Assembly (NCBI RefSeq): GCF_003722315.1
Contig: NZ_CP033580.1
Location: 2,570,501-2,634,500, forward strand
Source: Thermoanaerobacter ethanolicus JW 200
GTDB lineage: Bacteria > Bacillota > Thermoanaerobacteria > Thermoanaerobacterales > Thermoanaerobacteraceae
DNA: 64,000 bases
Direction: 5' to 3'
The notes beneath the pieces are model-generated. The model was not told the origin of the DNA. It saw only the letters and a list, made by a program, of their open reading frames with translations, and searched no databases. Positions 44,601 through 52,960 of the stretch are shown here, piece after piece. The position numbers and the translations under genes are program-made. The number at the start of each line of letters is the position of its first letter. Within the stretch, counting starts at the first letter, position 1.

Positions 44601-47319
44601 TAAGTAATGATTGATAAAAAGCGGCTTCTATGCTTGTTATCACGGCTTTATGTCTTTTTTCCCAATAGTGTCTGAACTGGCCTTTAAAAATAGTGTCAAC
44701 TAAAGCAGGTAGAATGGGGAAGAATACAGTTAAAATCGCAACCCCTAACCATAAAAAACTGCTTCCCGGCAAAAGGCTAAATCCTAAAAATAGCATTAAC
44801 ATCAAGGCAACTGAAACAACACTTCTTCTTAGGTTGTCCATAATTTTCCATTTAGTTATTAAAGAAAGGGGGTTTTTTACCATTTCTCCTTTTCTATTTT
44901 TTATTTTAGATTTCAAATAAGGCAATAACTGCCAATCCCCTCTTACCCATCTGTGCAGTCTCATGATATAGGAATTGTATTTAGCAGGATAGCCATCAAT
45001 CAATTCTATATCACTGACAAGACCGGTTCGCACAAAGGACCCTTCTAAAAGGTCATGACTTAAAATAGAATTATCCGGTATAGTATCTCTTAAAAGTTCT
45101 CTAAATACATCTACATCGTATATTCCTTTACCTGTATATATGCCTTCTCCGAACAAATCCTGATAAACATCTGATACTGCTGTAGTATATGGATCTATAC
45201 CGCCTTCTCCAGCATAGATTTTAGAAAACAGTGTAGCATTTGCGCTTTCTATATCAATGCCTATTCTAGGTTGCAATAGTCCATATCCCTCTACTACTAC
45301 ACCATAATCTCTGTCAATCACTGCTTTGTTTAAGGGATGCAACATAGTACCTACTAATTTTTTAGCAGTATCAATAGGCAAATTTGTATCTGCATCCAAA
45401 GTTATTACATATTTTATATTTAGTTTGGCAACATCTCCACTAACTACATAAAAACTCGTATCTTCCTTCCCTCTTAAAAGTTCATTAAATTCGACAAGAG
45501 CTCCTCTTTTTCTTTCCCAGCCCATCCAGCTTTTTTGCATTTGATTGTATTTTCTTTTTCTGTGGAAATAGTAAAATATCTTTTCGCCGTTTTTAGAATA
45601 TTTCTCGTTTAACTTTTCAATTTGTTCCAAAGCACACTTTACAATCTTCTCATCCTCCGACATAACCTCAAAAGGAGCGTCTTTAAAATCCCCTAATAAG
45701 CCAAAATACAAATTCTTTTCTCTGTTGGCGTGATAATACACCTCAAGATTTTCAATCAGCTCTTTTGTCCTTTTTTCATCTGGCAAAAGAGAAGAAATAA
45801 CTACCATTGTCTTAGCATCTTCAGGAATACCTTCTTTTAACTCAATTTTTGGCAATACTACTGGCTTAAAAATATGCACTAAAATCCAATTTACTAATTG
45901 AACTGACATTTCACTAAAAGGTATTAGAAGAATTACACCAGAGATAAATAATAGCCCCCATTTATTAGAAAAATTTGCTATATATTTTAATGCAAAAAAC
46001 TCCTCTACCAATAGGAAGATTAAAATTAAACCTACATACAAAGTCTCTGGAGATTTTTTGGCAATTTTTCCCCAGCTTATTGTCCTTTTTGATTTGTTAC
46101 TCAGCTTATTTTCAAGAATACTTCTTCCTTTGCCTACAAGGTAAAATCCTACATGGTTTATATATCCTAGTTTTCCCTCTTGTTCTGTCACTTCTTTTGC
46201 ACATTCAATTGCCTTTTTAGCAACATAAGTTTCTGAAGTATTATAATATTTAGCTATTTTTTCTATTTCATGTCTGTAATAATCTCTTGATTCAAAATCC
46301 ATCTTAGGATATGTACCGTCCGGGTCTTGCCTCAAAACTTGCTCTACGGAACTCAAACTTTCAAAAATTTGTTCCCAATCGAGAGAGGAAACAGTTCTTA
46401 AACTGGTAATAGCATTGCCTATAGAAATTTGCCTTTTTGCCTGTATTTGATGAGCCTTTTCTGCTACATCGTTAATGCTAGTATCATACTCCATTAAAAT
46501 TTTTTCTATAGACTGTATGACATTAACAGAATTACTCCCTTCTTTTCTAAGTCTACTTACCAAATGTTCAATAAATTGTAGAGGGAATCTGTCTGCAACA
46601 TTGATATTGTTCCTTATAAGCTTTTTCACTTCTTCATATTTCATTTCTTTTTCCAAAAGCAATGTGAGTATCTTTTCTGCTTTTTCCCTTTGGTGGCGAG
46701 TTTCTACAATTTTCTCGCAAATCTTTTTTATTTTCTCCACCAAAGCAATACGTATCATAAGGCTTAAAGCCCACAGCTCAGAGCTGGAAAGCAAAGCCTT
46801 TGTCTGATAAGCCTTTATAAAATTAATTATGGCTTTTTCATCAATTTTCCCATCAGTGTGAAGAACTAGCTCAAAGGCTATAGCATATATTCTTGGGTAA
46901 CCTTTGAATAAACCATTTTTAAGCCCTGGAAGCCCCGAATAATAACTTTTTGACAAACTTTTCCTTATTTCCTTAACTTGCTCTTCGATTATATAAAAGT
47001 TATCTAACAACCACTCCTCTTCTTGAGAAATATAGACATCCTCTTCTTTTAAAATGCTGTTCAAATTTCTGTAAACATTCTTTATGTAGTTGTAGTTTTT
47101 ATTCATCCGCGGAATTAGCAAATAGGATAATTTAGTTCTCTTCATTATGTTGTGATTCTGCGCTAGTTCTGCTGCATGTTTTTCCATTTCCTCCGAACTT
47201 AAAATAATATCGTCGAAATCTCCTATAGAATCTTCCTTACCCCATGTAGGCTTTTTTGAAATATGTACAACAAACGCGGCTATTAAAAGCAAGATAGCTC
47301 CTATCAACACATACTCCAT
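38653..47319 (-). CDS. Cyclic beta-1,2-glucan synthase-like protein (NdvB type), 2888 residues
   Basis: This is the largest gene here. The N-terminus has one membrane segment, then a soluble region. Membrane segments near 425-490 precede a glycosyltransferase domain (GT84-like) with YVITLDADTNLPIDTAKKL, GEGGIDPYTTAVSDVYQD and MRLHRWVRGDWQLLPYL, followed by more membrane segments. Next come a glycoamylase-like domain (NGIAERTSPTNIGLYLVS) and a coiled coil. Two GH94/GT36 beta-sandwich regions follow, and a catalytic (alpha/alpha)6 barrel with RDQLQDAMNMVYLEPE and GAGDWNDGMNKVG. NdvB makes, sizes and cyclises beta-1,2-glucan. The product here is inferred from the domain order. Monocistronic. Confidence 0.88.
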   Translation of the reverse strand: MEYVLIGAILLLIAAFVVHISKKPTWGKEDSIGDFDDIILSSEEMEKHAAELAQNHNIMKRTKLSYLLIPRMNKNYNYIKNVYRNLNSILKEEDVYISQEEEWLLDNFYIIEEQVKEIRKSLSKSYYSGLPGLKNGLFKGYPRIYAIAFELVLHTDGKIDEKAIINFIKAYQTKALLSSSELWALSLMIRIALVEKIKKICEKIVETRHQREKAEKILTLLLEKEMKYEEVKKLIRNNINVADRFPLQFIEHLVSRLRKEGSNSVNVIQSIEKILMEYDTSINDVAEKAHQIQAKRQISIGNAITSLRTVSSLDWEQIFESLSSVEQVLRQDPDGTYPKMDFESRDYYRHEIEKIAKYYNTSETYVAKKAIECAKEVTEQEGKLGYINHVGFYLVGKGRSILENKLSNKSKRTISWGKIAKKSPETLYVGLILIFLLVEEFFALKYIANFSNKWGLLFISGVILLIPFSEMSVQLVNWILVHIFKPVVLPKIELKEGIPEDAKTMVVISSLLPDEKRTKELIENLEVYYHANREKNLYFGLLGDFKDAPFEVMSEDEKIVKCALEQIEKLNEKYSKNGEKIFYYFHRKRKYNQMQKSWMGWERKRGALVEFNELLRGKEDTSFYVVSGDVAKLNIKYVITLDADTNLPIDTAKKLVGTMLHPLNKAVIDRDYGVVVEGYGLLQPRIGIDIESANATLFSKIYAGEGGIDPYTTAVSDVYQDLFGEGIYTGKGIYDVDVFRELLRDTIPDNSILSHDLLEGSFVRTGLVSDIELIDGYPAKYNSYIMRLHRWVRGDWQLLPYLKSKIKNRKGEMVKNPLSLITKWKIMDNLRRSVVSVALMLMLFLGFSLLPGSSFLWLGVAILTVFFPILPALVDTIFKGQFRHYWEKRHKAVITSIEAAFYQSLLNFVFLPYQAYMMADAIVRTLTRLYITRKNLLEWVTAADMEKRLRNDFASFFKRMWIVLVEGLALVALVMYFKPQDLIGAIVLFFLWAISPYIAFYISQPIISKEKTVSHEEMEELRLITRKTWRFFEDFVTESQNYLPPDNFQEDPPNGIAERTSPTNIGLYLVSVVGARDLGYITTTEMVERIKKTITTIEKMEKWNGHLYNWYNTRTLEPLRPYYVSTVDSGNLVGYLITVKEAIGEFLNKPLIDIELAKGLKDTIKMLDIEGITEDIFRNILNKKTLMPSDWEVFLSKISEKLSSTEDEVGNIERLKNIIGALKREMKEFLAWTEFDERQKEQEIFKRYKEVFEEHSSPKELEKVYKNYLLEIEEVFEKATEEEKALLKSQKDKVAQALEKIKKLEAEIENIKSTIENLVEKTEFRHLYDEKRQLFSIGYNVEEEKLTKSYYDLLASEARQASFIAIAKREIDKKHWFKLGRMLAIENRYKGLVSWSGTMFEYFMPLLIMKNYQNTLLDETYAFAVRVQKNYAKELGIPWGISESGFYAFDINLNYQYKAFGVPSLGLKRGLSHDKVVAPYGSLLAIGVDVEGVLQNIRFLKKEGVEGKYGFYEAIDYTPERVPFGKKSAIVKSFMAHHQGMAFVALDNFINNNIMQKRFHKDPSIKATQILLQEKMPMYLDITREEREEARKIQKVRKEDGDFVRVLGESKTWLPEVHILSSGRYFVMLTEKGTGYSKNNKGIFLTRWRKDLAQDFGTFIFVQNINSNTVWSATYAPFYEKGQNYRVVFSADKAEYFKRVGNIDTHLEIVVSPEDDVEIRRLTLKNHSKHPRILEITSFGEISLIDLPTDVAHPAFNKLFVKTEFLKEEDAILVCRKPREQGKSKLWAVHKVAVLSGEIVGDTQFETDRAKFIGRGRSLKNPIALEADQPLSNTEGAVLDPIVSLRKRVKVMPGEVAKVVYISAITETKEEAIKIAAKYKEENVVERAFEVSWTRSRVELDYLNLKPRELGLLQRMLAHILFVSPQRKLREEMILKNVKGQSGLWAYGISGDLPIVLVEIEKMEEIEMVKWFLKAYEYWKMKGINVDLVILNKDKSGYLQPLHDKIKELINTTFSYDIFGKYGGVYLLQQNNLKEEDVYLLNTVVALKFEGGNESIYDQIMIKETKNAPKLKNRVKKVQNFEEIKLEELPLDYYNGFGGFSYDGKEYIIKWEGKSTPAPWINVISNPSFGFQVSETGAGYTWAENSREYKLTPWYNDPVLDPHGEVIYLTDEETGDRWSITPLPAGKAKVHYIKHGFGYTSFETICCGLSQHLKIFVAKEDSIKINLVTIKNLGNENRKLTVTYYIRPVLGVTDEITFPYLFTKYDEKIGALMIKNVYNEDFANRLAFLSASEKIYSFTGDRAEFIGVASSLTSPQALEYETLSNSTGTSLDPCAAIQFHVEVKAKEEKQFTILLGHGKNEEEVKRLILKYTNVENCQNELRRVQEFWQELLRRIQIKTPDKSMDLLVNGWLPYQTIACRLWARSAFYQSGGAYGFRDQLQDAMNMVYLEPEFTKNQIVNACQHQFVEGDVQHWWHPVLNKGIRTKFADDLLWLPYVTADYIEKTGDWSILDIEVNYLEDLPLKEEEEERYSTPRISETKGTVYEHCIRAIDYSLKFGEHGLPLMGAGDWNDGMNKVGNKGKGESVWLGWFLYTILQKFSPICQTKKDEEHAKKYQEIANKLIKAIEENAWDGSWYRRAYFDDGTPLGSVDNSECKIDSISQSWSVISKAGKEVRVKEAMKAVVNYLVNEEEGIIKLLTPPFDNGDLNPGYIKGYVPGVRENGGQYTHAAAWVILAFAELGEGDRAWQLYNMINPINHTRTPIECMKYKVEPYVMAADVYAVEPHVGRGGWTWYTGAAGWMYRIAIENLLGLKKYGEKLIIDPCIPKNWDKYVIEYNYKNTKYLIDVRNPNAVNKGVKEVYIDGELVTDKTIDLTKKGNSHQVLVVMG

Positions 47320-47395
47320 AGTATGTCAACTCCCTCACTGCAATTTAGTGCTAAAAATATTATTCCCTCAAGTTTGAAATTTTAAAGCATAAAAA

Positions 47396-47426
47396 AATAA
47401 AAGCCCCTAATATTTAGGCTTTTATT
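47396..47426 (-). terminator. Terminator of corA
   Basis: AATAAAAGCC (47396-47405) pairs perfectly with GGCTTTTATT (47417-47426), and TTTTTTTA follows on the minus strand. The 3' arm includes the corA stop codon. Confidence 0.8.
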
Positions 47427-48384
47427 ACCACCATCCCTTTCTTTTAAAATACAAAATTTCTACAAAAGCTATAATTCCCATAACCGCCAGAGTAACAAAA
47501 TAACCATATTCTGTATTAAGTTCAGGCATATTTTTAAAGTTCATCCCATAGATACCAGTAATAAGGGTTAGAGGCATAATTATAGTCGCTATAATTGTAA
47601 GAGTCTTCATAACCCCATTCATTCTATTTGATATGTAAGACATATAAAGGTCTAAAGTACCAGTGAGAAGGTCATAGTAAGTATCAATAAAGTCAAACAA
47701 GCGCATTATATGGTCATAAACGTCCATAAAGTACAATTTGTTTTCTTCTTTTATTATAACGAAGTCATGCCTTAAAAGCGTATTTAAAACCTCTCTTTGC
47801 GCTGTTATGATTTTTCTCAATTTCAACATGTTCTTTTTTAGAAGAAATATCTTACTTTGAATTTCTTTACTCTCTTTTTCAAAAATTTCTGCTTCAATTT
47901 CATCAATTTTATTTCCCACTTCATCTACAATAGGAAAATAATCATCTATAATTTCATCTGCAAGATTATAAAGCAAAAAATCAATTCCTCTCTCAAAAAT
48001 ATTCGCTGCGCTCTTTGCTTTTTCATAAACAGTATTCACAACTTCCATATTACCCCAATGAACTGTAACAATATAATTTTGAGAAACAAAAAGAAAAATT
48101 TCTGAAATTCTAAATTCCTCTTCCAATTTTCTCCCTTTAAAAACATTCATTACTATAAAGTAATAATCTTTGTAGTTTTCTACTTTAGACCGCTGCTTCC
48201 TATGGAGACAATCTTCTATAGTAAGAGGATGAAACTTAAAAACATCGCTTAATATTTTGATTTCAGAATCAGTTGGGTTTTCTAAATCAACCCATAAAAG
48301 ATTTTTATTGTTAATTTTTTCTGTAATAGTATTAGGGGAAATACTGACAATTTCCCCTTGTGAATATGATAAACACCTAATCAT
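47425..48384 (-). CDS. corA: CorA-family divalent cation transporter
   Basis: The 319-residue protein has the CorA plan: a soluble N-terminal alpha/beta domain, a long helical stalk (about 140-250) and two C-terminal membrane helices with the signature YGMNF between them. It probably takes up magnesium, although CorA homologues can also move cobalt or nickel, or zinc. The C-terminal basic KRKGWW tail fits the basic sphincter. It lies one base after the rRNA methyltransferase gene and is probably cotranscribed with it. Confidence 0.92.
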   Translation of the reverse strand: MIRCLSYSQGEIVSISPNTITEKINNKNLLWVDLENPTDSEIKILSDVFKFHPLTIEDCLHRKQRSKVENYKDYYFIVMNVFKGRKLEEEFRISEIFLFVSQNYIVTVHWGNMEVVNTVYEKAKSAANIFERGIDFLLYNLADEIIDDYFPIVDEVGNKIDEIEAEIFEKESKEIQSKIFLLKKNMLKLRKIITAQREVLNTLLRHDFVIIKEENKLYFMDVYDHIMRLFDFIDTYYDLLTGTLDLYMSYISNRMNGVMKTLTIIATIIMPLTLITGIYGMNFKNMPELNTEYGYFVTLAVMGIIAFVEILYFKRKGWW

Positions 48385-48385
48385 T

Positions 48386-49768
48386 TCATTCCTCCCATAC
48401 TTCTATATCTCTAAGCCACTTAGGATAATAATTTTTAACTACCCCTTTTGCAATTCTGCCCCATCCCGCAGGAAACCCTTCTATAGTAAAAAAAATCCAG
48501 CCGTCTTCTAAGTCCAATTCAAAAGTTTCTCCTTTTAAATATTTTTCCTTTTGTTCTCTTTCAAGTTCCAAAAGTCTTTTAGCTTGTAAAGTTTTAATTC
48601 CCATTGCCAACCAGTGAGAAGGCTCAAACCTGTTTTTCTTAAGCTCCCCTAACTGCCAACCGTATCTGTATACCTTTATATTACTCAAATCCGGTAAACC
48701 CTCTGGTACATGGTAAACAAAATCATTATGCACTTCAATATTTAGATTATCTAAGTCTAAATTAAGATATTTATCAGCAAAATCGTAAAATAGTTGTAAT
48801 TCTTTTTGCTTTTTTCTGCCTTTTGTTTTTTTAAATCTAGAGTCTGGCTCTTCTTCCTCTTTTTTTCTCAGTTTCGCAATAAAATGTCCTTCTCCTCTCA
48901 CCTTATGTGGCCATAATCTCATGCATTTTTTTAAATCTTCAGGACCTTCAACCCATTCGGGATGCCCTCTGTCAAAGAATTTGCTAATCTCACTTTCTTC
49001 AATTTCAAATTCAGGATGTTCTTCTAAAAATTTTTTTATAACTCCTTCATCCTCCTCAGGAGCAAAAGTACAGGTAGAATAAACCAAAATGCCTCCCTTT
49101 TTTAATAAAGGAGCTACACTTCGCAAAATATTTCTCTGTGTAATAGAACAACTCATGACATTATTTAAAGACCAAATTTTCCTTGCTGTAGGGTCTTTTC
49201 TAAACATTCCCTCTCCTGAGCAAGGAGCATCTACCAAAATTTTATCAAAATATCCTTCAAATGCGGTAGCCAACTTTTCAGGAGTTTCATTTGTTATGAC
49301 AATATTTCTTATTCCCATTCTCTCTACATTTTCCACCAGTGCTTTTATTCTTTTTTTATCTATTTCATTAGCAACAATTATTCCTTCATCGCCAATTTTC
49401 GTAGCTATGTGGGTGGTTTTACCTCCCGGCGCTGCACTTACATCGAGAATCTTTTCCCCTGGTTTAGGGTCTAACACCTCCACAACTGCCATCGCTGTCG
49501 GCTCTTGAATATAGTAAAGTCCTAAAATATGGTACAAATGGTTGCCCGCCTTTTCTTCTTTATCATAATAAAACCCAGTTGGACACCAAGGAATTGGGGT
49601 TATCTCAAAAGGAACAATTTTTTTAAACTCTTCTACACCGATTTTTAATGTATTCACTCTTAAGCCTTTTTGAGACTTTTTGTCGTATTCCTTTAAAAAA
49701 TCTTCATACTCTTCTTTAAGTAATTGCTCCATTCTTTTCAAAAACTCTTTTTTTACTGTAATTTTCAT
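48386..49768 (-). CDS. RsmF/NOL1-Nop2-Sun family RNA cytosine-C5 methyltransferase
   Basis: The 460-residue enzyme has the SAM-binding Rossmann domain (ILDVSAAPGGKTTHIATKIG) and two catalytic cysteines, one in DAPCSGEGMFRKDP and one in VYSTCTFAPEEDEG. The C-terminal part (about 300-460) resembles the RsmF CI/PUA-like region (YRYGWQLGELKKNRFEPSHWLAMG). It should methylate cytosine in 16S rRNA or another RNA. The gene symbol is left blank because orthology with E. coli rsmF is not certain. Confidence 0.9.
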   Translation of the reverse strand: MKITVKKEFLKRMEQLLKEEYEDFLKEYDKKSQKGLRVNTLKIGVEEFKKIVPFEITPIPWCPTGFYYDKEEKAGNHLYHILGLYYIQEPTAMAVVEVLDPKPGEKILDVSAAPGGKTTHIATKIGDEGIIVANEIDKKRIKALVENVERMGIRNIVITNETPEKLATAFEGYFDKILVDAPCSGEGMFRKDPTARKIWSLNNVMSCSITQRNILRSVAPLLKKGGILVYSTCTFAPEEDEGVIKKFLEEHPEFEIEESEISKFFDRGHPEWVEGPEDLKKCMRLWPHKVRGEGHFIAKLRKKEEEEPDSRFKKTKGRKKQKELQLFYDFADKYLNLDLDNLNIEVHNDFVYHVPEGLPDLSNIKVYRYGWQLGELKKNRFEPSHWLAMGIKTLQAKRLLELEREQKEKYLKGETFELDLEDGWIFFTIEGFPAGWGRIAKGVVKNYYPKWLRDIEVWEE

Positions 49769-49812
49769 CTTATTACTACCCCTATCTTATTGATTGAATA
49801 ATATACTGACAA

Positions 49813-50949
49813 CTAATCTTTTAGATTACTAATAACTTTCCCATTATTTTCAGCTGATAATAATATTTTATCCAAAATAACCTGGTCTTTGTAGGCTTCC
49901 TCAAAAGTGGGTGTCTCACTAAATACAATTTTATCCTCTACTATATTTGTAAAAAAATTTATAAGGCTTGCCATGTGTAAATCTACCATCCATCCAAGAG
50001 AATACTTTTCTGTAGGATATATTGACTCCACATACTCGCTAAATTTGCTTTTTTTATCGTAATCGCCAATTATTTGGATATTATCTTGCTTTTTATATAA
50101 TACAGCATAACGAGGATGTTTTGTAGATATTTTTATTGAGCCCTTTGTACCGTATATTTCAAATCGAGTCTCCTCCTCAAGGTCGGCAGATATCCTTGAG
50201 GCTTCGATACTTCCCCATCCTCCATTTTTCATTTCTATTTCTACATTTGTCCAGTCATCTACATCCACTTCTTCATAAATTTCAGAGCCTTTGGATACAG
50301 GCCTTTTTTTAAAATATGTCTTAGAATTTGATCTTAAAGACTTTATTTCTCCCATCATAAATCTTACTGCATCCACAAGGTGTATCCCCATGTCAACTAT
50401 TGCTCCACCACCAGAAGTAGCTTTTTTCATTTTCCAGGACATAGGCCTTTTAGGGTCCATATAGCCCGAATGAAGCATCAACGCCTTAAAATTTAAAATT
50501 TCACCTATCTCTCCATTTTTTATCATGTCTCTTGCCTGGTTTACAGCGGGCATAAACCTATACATTAAAGCTGTTTGATGTATTATCCTTTTTTCTTTTG
50601 CCTTTTCCATTATTTCATAGGCTTCTTTGCCGTTAACTCCTATTGGCTTCTCAAGATATAATGGAATGCCTTTTTCTATCACTTTCATCGCCTGTTCATA
50701 ATGAAGGTAATTAGGGGTACATATGTCGACAGCATCAAGGCCACCCTCTTCCAACATTTCTTCAATACTTTTTACACCTTTTTCAAAAAAATGTGGTATA
50801 TCTTCTATGTTATTCTTGTACACAGGTCCAAGTTTCACTTCAAAAGGAAGGTTTTTAAATATTAAAGGCATTGAAAAACAAGCTATAGAATGGATTGTCC
50901 CAATAAAGCCAAGCCCTATAAAGCCAAGTTTTATTTCTTTTTTTGACAT
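49813..50949 (-). CDS. Gfo/Idh/MocA-family oxidoreductase, second paralogue
   Basis: The 378-residue protein has the Rossmann motif LGFIGLGFIGTIHSIAC and the signature IPLYLEKPIGVNGKEAYEIM, then the C-terminal substrate domain with GGAIVDMGIHLVDAVRFMMG. It is a paralogue of the enzyme at 25813 and likely an NAD(P)-dependent sugar or cyclitol dehydrogenase. No transporter or kinase is adjacent. The ATG at 50949 follows AGAGGTG. The region upstream, where its promoter should be, was invaded by group II intron copy 2 only about 55 bases before the start codon. Confidence 0.88.
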   Translation of the reverse strand: MSKKEIKLGFIGLGFIGTIHSIACFSMPLIFKNLPFEVKLGPVYKNNIEDIPHFFEKGVKSIEEMLEEGGLDAVDICTPNYLHYEQAMKVIEKGIPLYLEKPIGVNGKEAYEIMEKAKEKRIIHQTALMYRFMPAVNQARDMIKNGEIGEILNFKALMLHSGYMDPKRPMSWKMKKATSGGGAIVDMGIHLVDAVRFMMGEIKSLRSNSKTYFKKRPVSKGSEIYEEVDVDDWTNVEIEMKNGGWGSIEASRISADLEEETRFEIYGTKGSIKISTKHPRYAVLYKKQDNIQIIGDYDKKSKFSEYVESIYPTEKYSLGWMVDLHMASLINFFTNIVEDKIVFSETPTFEEAYKDQVILDKILLSAENNGKVISNLKD

Positions 50950-51004
50950 CCAAATCACCTCTTTATAAAATTACGATATATTTTAATTATAACATTAATA
51001 AAGC

Positions 51005-52916
51005 ATCGAGTAGGAGCTGAATAATTATTTTATTCAGCGTCCTCTCACACCACCGTACGTACCGTTCGGTATACGGCGGTTCATTAGGAATTGTGTACAA
51101 TTAGATATCTTTGGGATAAACTCTTATAACCTATGCTTTCAAAGTATTTATTTGTAAGAGTCTTATTTAGGATTGGGCTATTGGATATTCTCCAGTAGCC
51201 TTTCCTTGTATTGGCGTATTCCCAGGCTTTTTGTTCTTCTACTCCTAGTTTTACTAAGTTATCATGCTTCGTTTTTATCTTCTTCCATTGTTTCCATATA
51301 CATGCCCTTAGTCTTCGCCTTATCCATTCGTCAAGGGTTTTCATTATGCTTTTCGCGTCTGCTAATCCAAAATAGTTGACCCATCCTGTTGTTATTTGAT
51401 TTAGTCTTTTTATTCTGTTTTCCATGCTTATTCCCTTGTTCCGATTGGTTATTTCTCTTACTTTTTCCTTAAACCTTTTGATGGATTTTTCATGGATTCT
51501 TATTCTTACTTCGTTTTCTTTTGTATAGAATGAAAATCCAAGAAATTTTCTTCTCCATGGTCTATCTACAGCACTTTTTGCTTCGTTGACTTTTAGTTTT
51601 AATTTGCTTTCTATGAACTTCTTTATGCTCTTCATTACTCTGTTTCCTGCAGACCTGCTTTTTACATATATGTTGCAGTCATCTGCATATCGGCAGAATT
51701 TATGCCCTCGTTTCTCAAGTTCTTTGTCTAGTTCGTCCAACATTATGTTTGCTAATAGGGGACTTAATGGCCCTCCTTGGGGTGTCCCTTCTTCTGTTGA
51801 TACTTTGATTCCGTTTATCATTACTCCTGATTCTAGGTATCTTCGTATTAACTTTAGTACCCTTTTATCTCCTATCCGCTTTTCTAGTTTGGACATTATT
51901 ATGTCGTGGTTTACTCTGTCAAAGAACTTTTCTAAGTCCATATCTACAACCCACGTGTATCCTTCATTTATGTATGCTTCTGCGGCTTTTATTGCGTCTT
52001 TTGCACTGCGTCCTGGTCTGAATCCATAACTGCTATCTGAAAATGTATGGTTGTAGACTTTATTTAGTATTTGGGCTATTGCTTGTTGTATTAGTCTGTC
52101 TAGTACTGTAGGTATTCCTAGTAGTCTTACTCCTCCATCTGGTTTGGGAATTTCTACTCTTCGCACTGGTTGTGGTTTGTATTTCCCCTCCAGCAGTTGT
52201 TGTTTTATGGTTGCCCAGTTTTCTTTGAGATACGGTAGAAGTTCATCTACTTCCATCCCATCGACTCCATGGCTTCCTTTATTTGCAACAACGCGCTTGT
52301 ATGCTGCTTCCATGTTCCTTCGTTCTACTATCATTTCAAGCATCTTGCTGGTATATCTTTGTACTTCGTTTCTTCCATCTTCCGACGCCGATGATATACT
52401 ATGCACTTCCGTTGTCTTTTGAAATTCCATTTCTCTATTCAACGGATAGCCTCTTTGTTGAGTTGTCTGCAGTCTCTGCATATCTTTCGAGTCCATAAGA
52501 TTTCCAAAACCTCCTAACGTTCGGTCCTTCCTTATCTATTCATGTCTAGATAAGTACTATGACCTCTGCTGACTTCTCAAGGTTCAGCCATACATCACTG
52601 CATGGGTTCTCACTTCAGATTTTACTTCCATGACTTATCCTTGAGACCTCCCCGGGTAAGAACGATAACTTTCATCTCATATATCTGCCAGATTTACTGT
52701 ATGGGATTCGGGTAGTGTTGGACTTCGTTTTGTTACGCAAACTCATCCATCCCAATTCAGCCTCTTATCTGGTTCTTGTTCATCAGACCGAGATTTTGCC
52801 TTAAGCTTCCTTCAGATTCCACCTCACGATGGACACCCTTGCTTTTGGCTAGTGGTTCCCACTACCAAGCCCACAGCGGACTTTCACCGCCTAGCTATCG
52901 CCCATGCCGGGCGCAC
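51005..52916 (-). mobile_element. Group IIC intron, copy 2, complete
   Basis: The 1912-bp intron is the same as the copy at 8792-10703, but in the opposite orientation. Its 5' end (52916) lies directly behind the T-run of the metX terminator, and its 3' end (51005) ends CTCCTACTCGAT. I see three base differences between copies, all in the 5' RNA part: 52844, 52750 and 52609 (matching 8864, 8958 and 9099). Such similarity implies recent mobility. The insertion separates the metX terminator from the Gfo/Idh gene downstream. Confidence 0.92.
51084..52496 (-). CDS. Group IIC intron reverse transcriptase/maturase, copy 2
   Basis: The 470-residue protein appears identical to that of copy 1 (YADD at residues 270-273, X/maturase domain in the last third, no HNH endonuclease). 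An intact frame suggests the copy can still move. The stop codon precedes domain V by a few bases. The ATG at 52496 follows TTAGGAGG at the same spacing as in copy 1. Confidence 0.95.
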   Translation of the reverse strand: MDSKDMQRLQTTQQRGYPLNREMEFQKTTEVHSISSASEDGRNEVQRYTSKMLEMIVERRNMEAAYKRVVANKGSHGVDGMEVDELLPYLKENWATIKQQLLEGKYKPQPVRRVEIPKPDGGVRLLGIPTVLDRLIQQAIAQILNKVYNHTFSDSSYGFRPGRSAKDAIKAAEAYINEGYTWVVDMDLEKFFDRVNHDIIMSKLEKRIGDKRVLKLIRRYLESGVMINGIKVSTEEGTPQGGPLSPLLANIMLDELDKELEKRGHKFCRYADDCNIYVKSRSAGNRVMKSIKKFIESKLKLKVNEAKSAVDRPWRRKFLGFSFYTKENEVRIRIHEKSIKRFKEKVREITNRNKGISMENRIKRLNQITTGWVNYFGLADAKSIMKTLDEWIRRRLRACIWKQWKKIKTKHDNLVKLGVEEQKAWEYANTRKGYWRISNSPILNKTLTNKYFESIGYKSLSQRYLIVHNS

Positions 52917-52920
52917 ATAA

Positions 52921-52956
52921 AAAAGAACAACCCCTTTTAAAAGGGACTGTTCTTTT
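52921..52956 (-). terminator. metX terminator; target of intron copy 2
   Basis: On the minus strand AAAAGAACAGTCCCTTTT pairs with AAAAGGGGTTGTTCTTTT (two wobble pairs) and the T-run TTTTTTAT follows. The intron begins right after the T-run at 52916. Confidence 0.8.
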
Positions 52957-52960
52957 ACAA

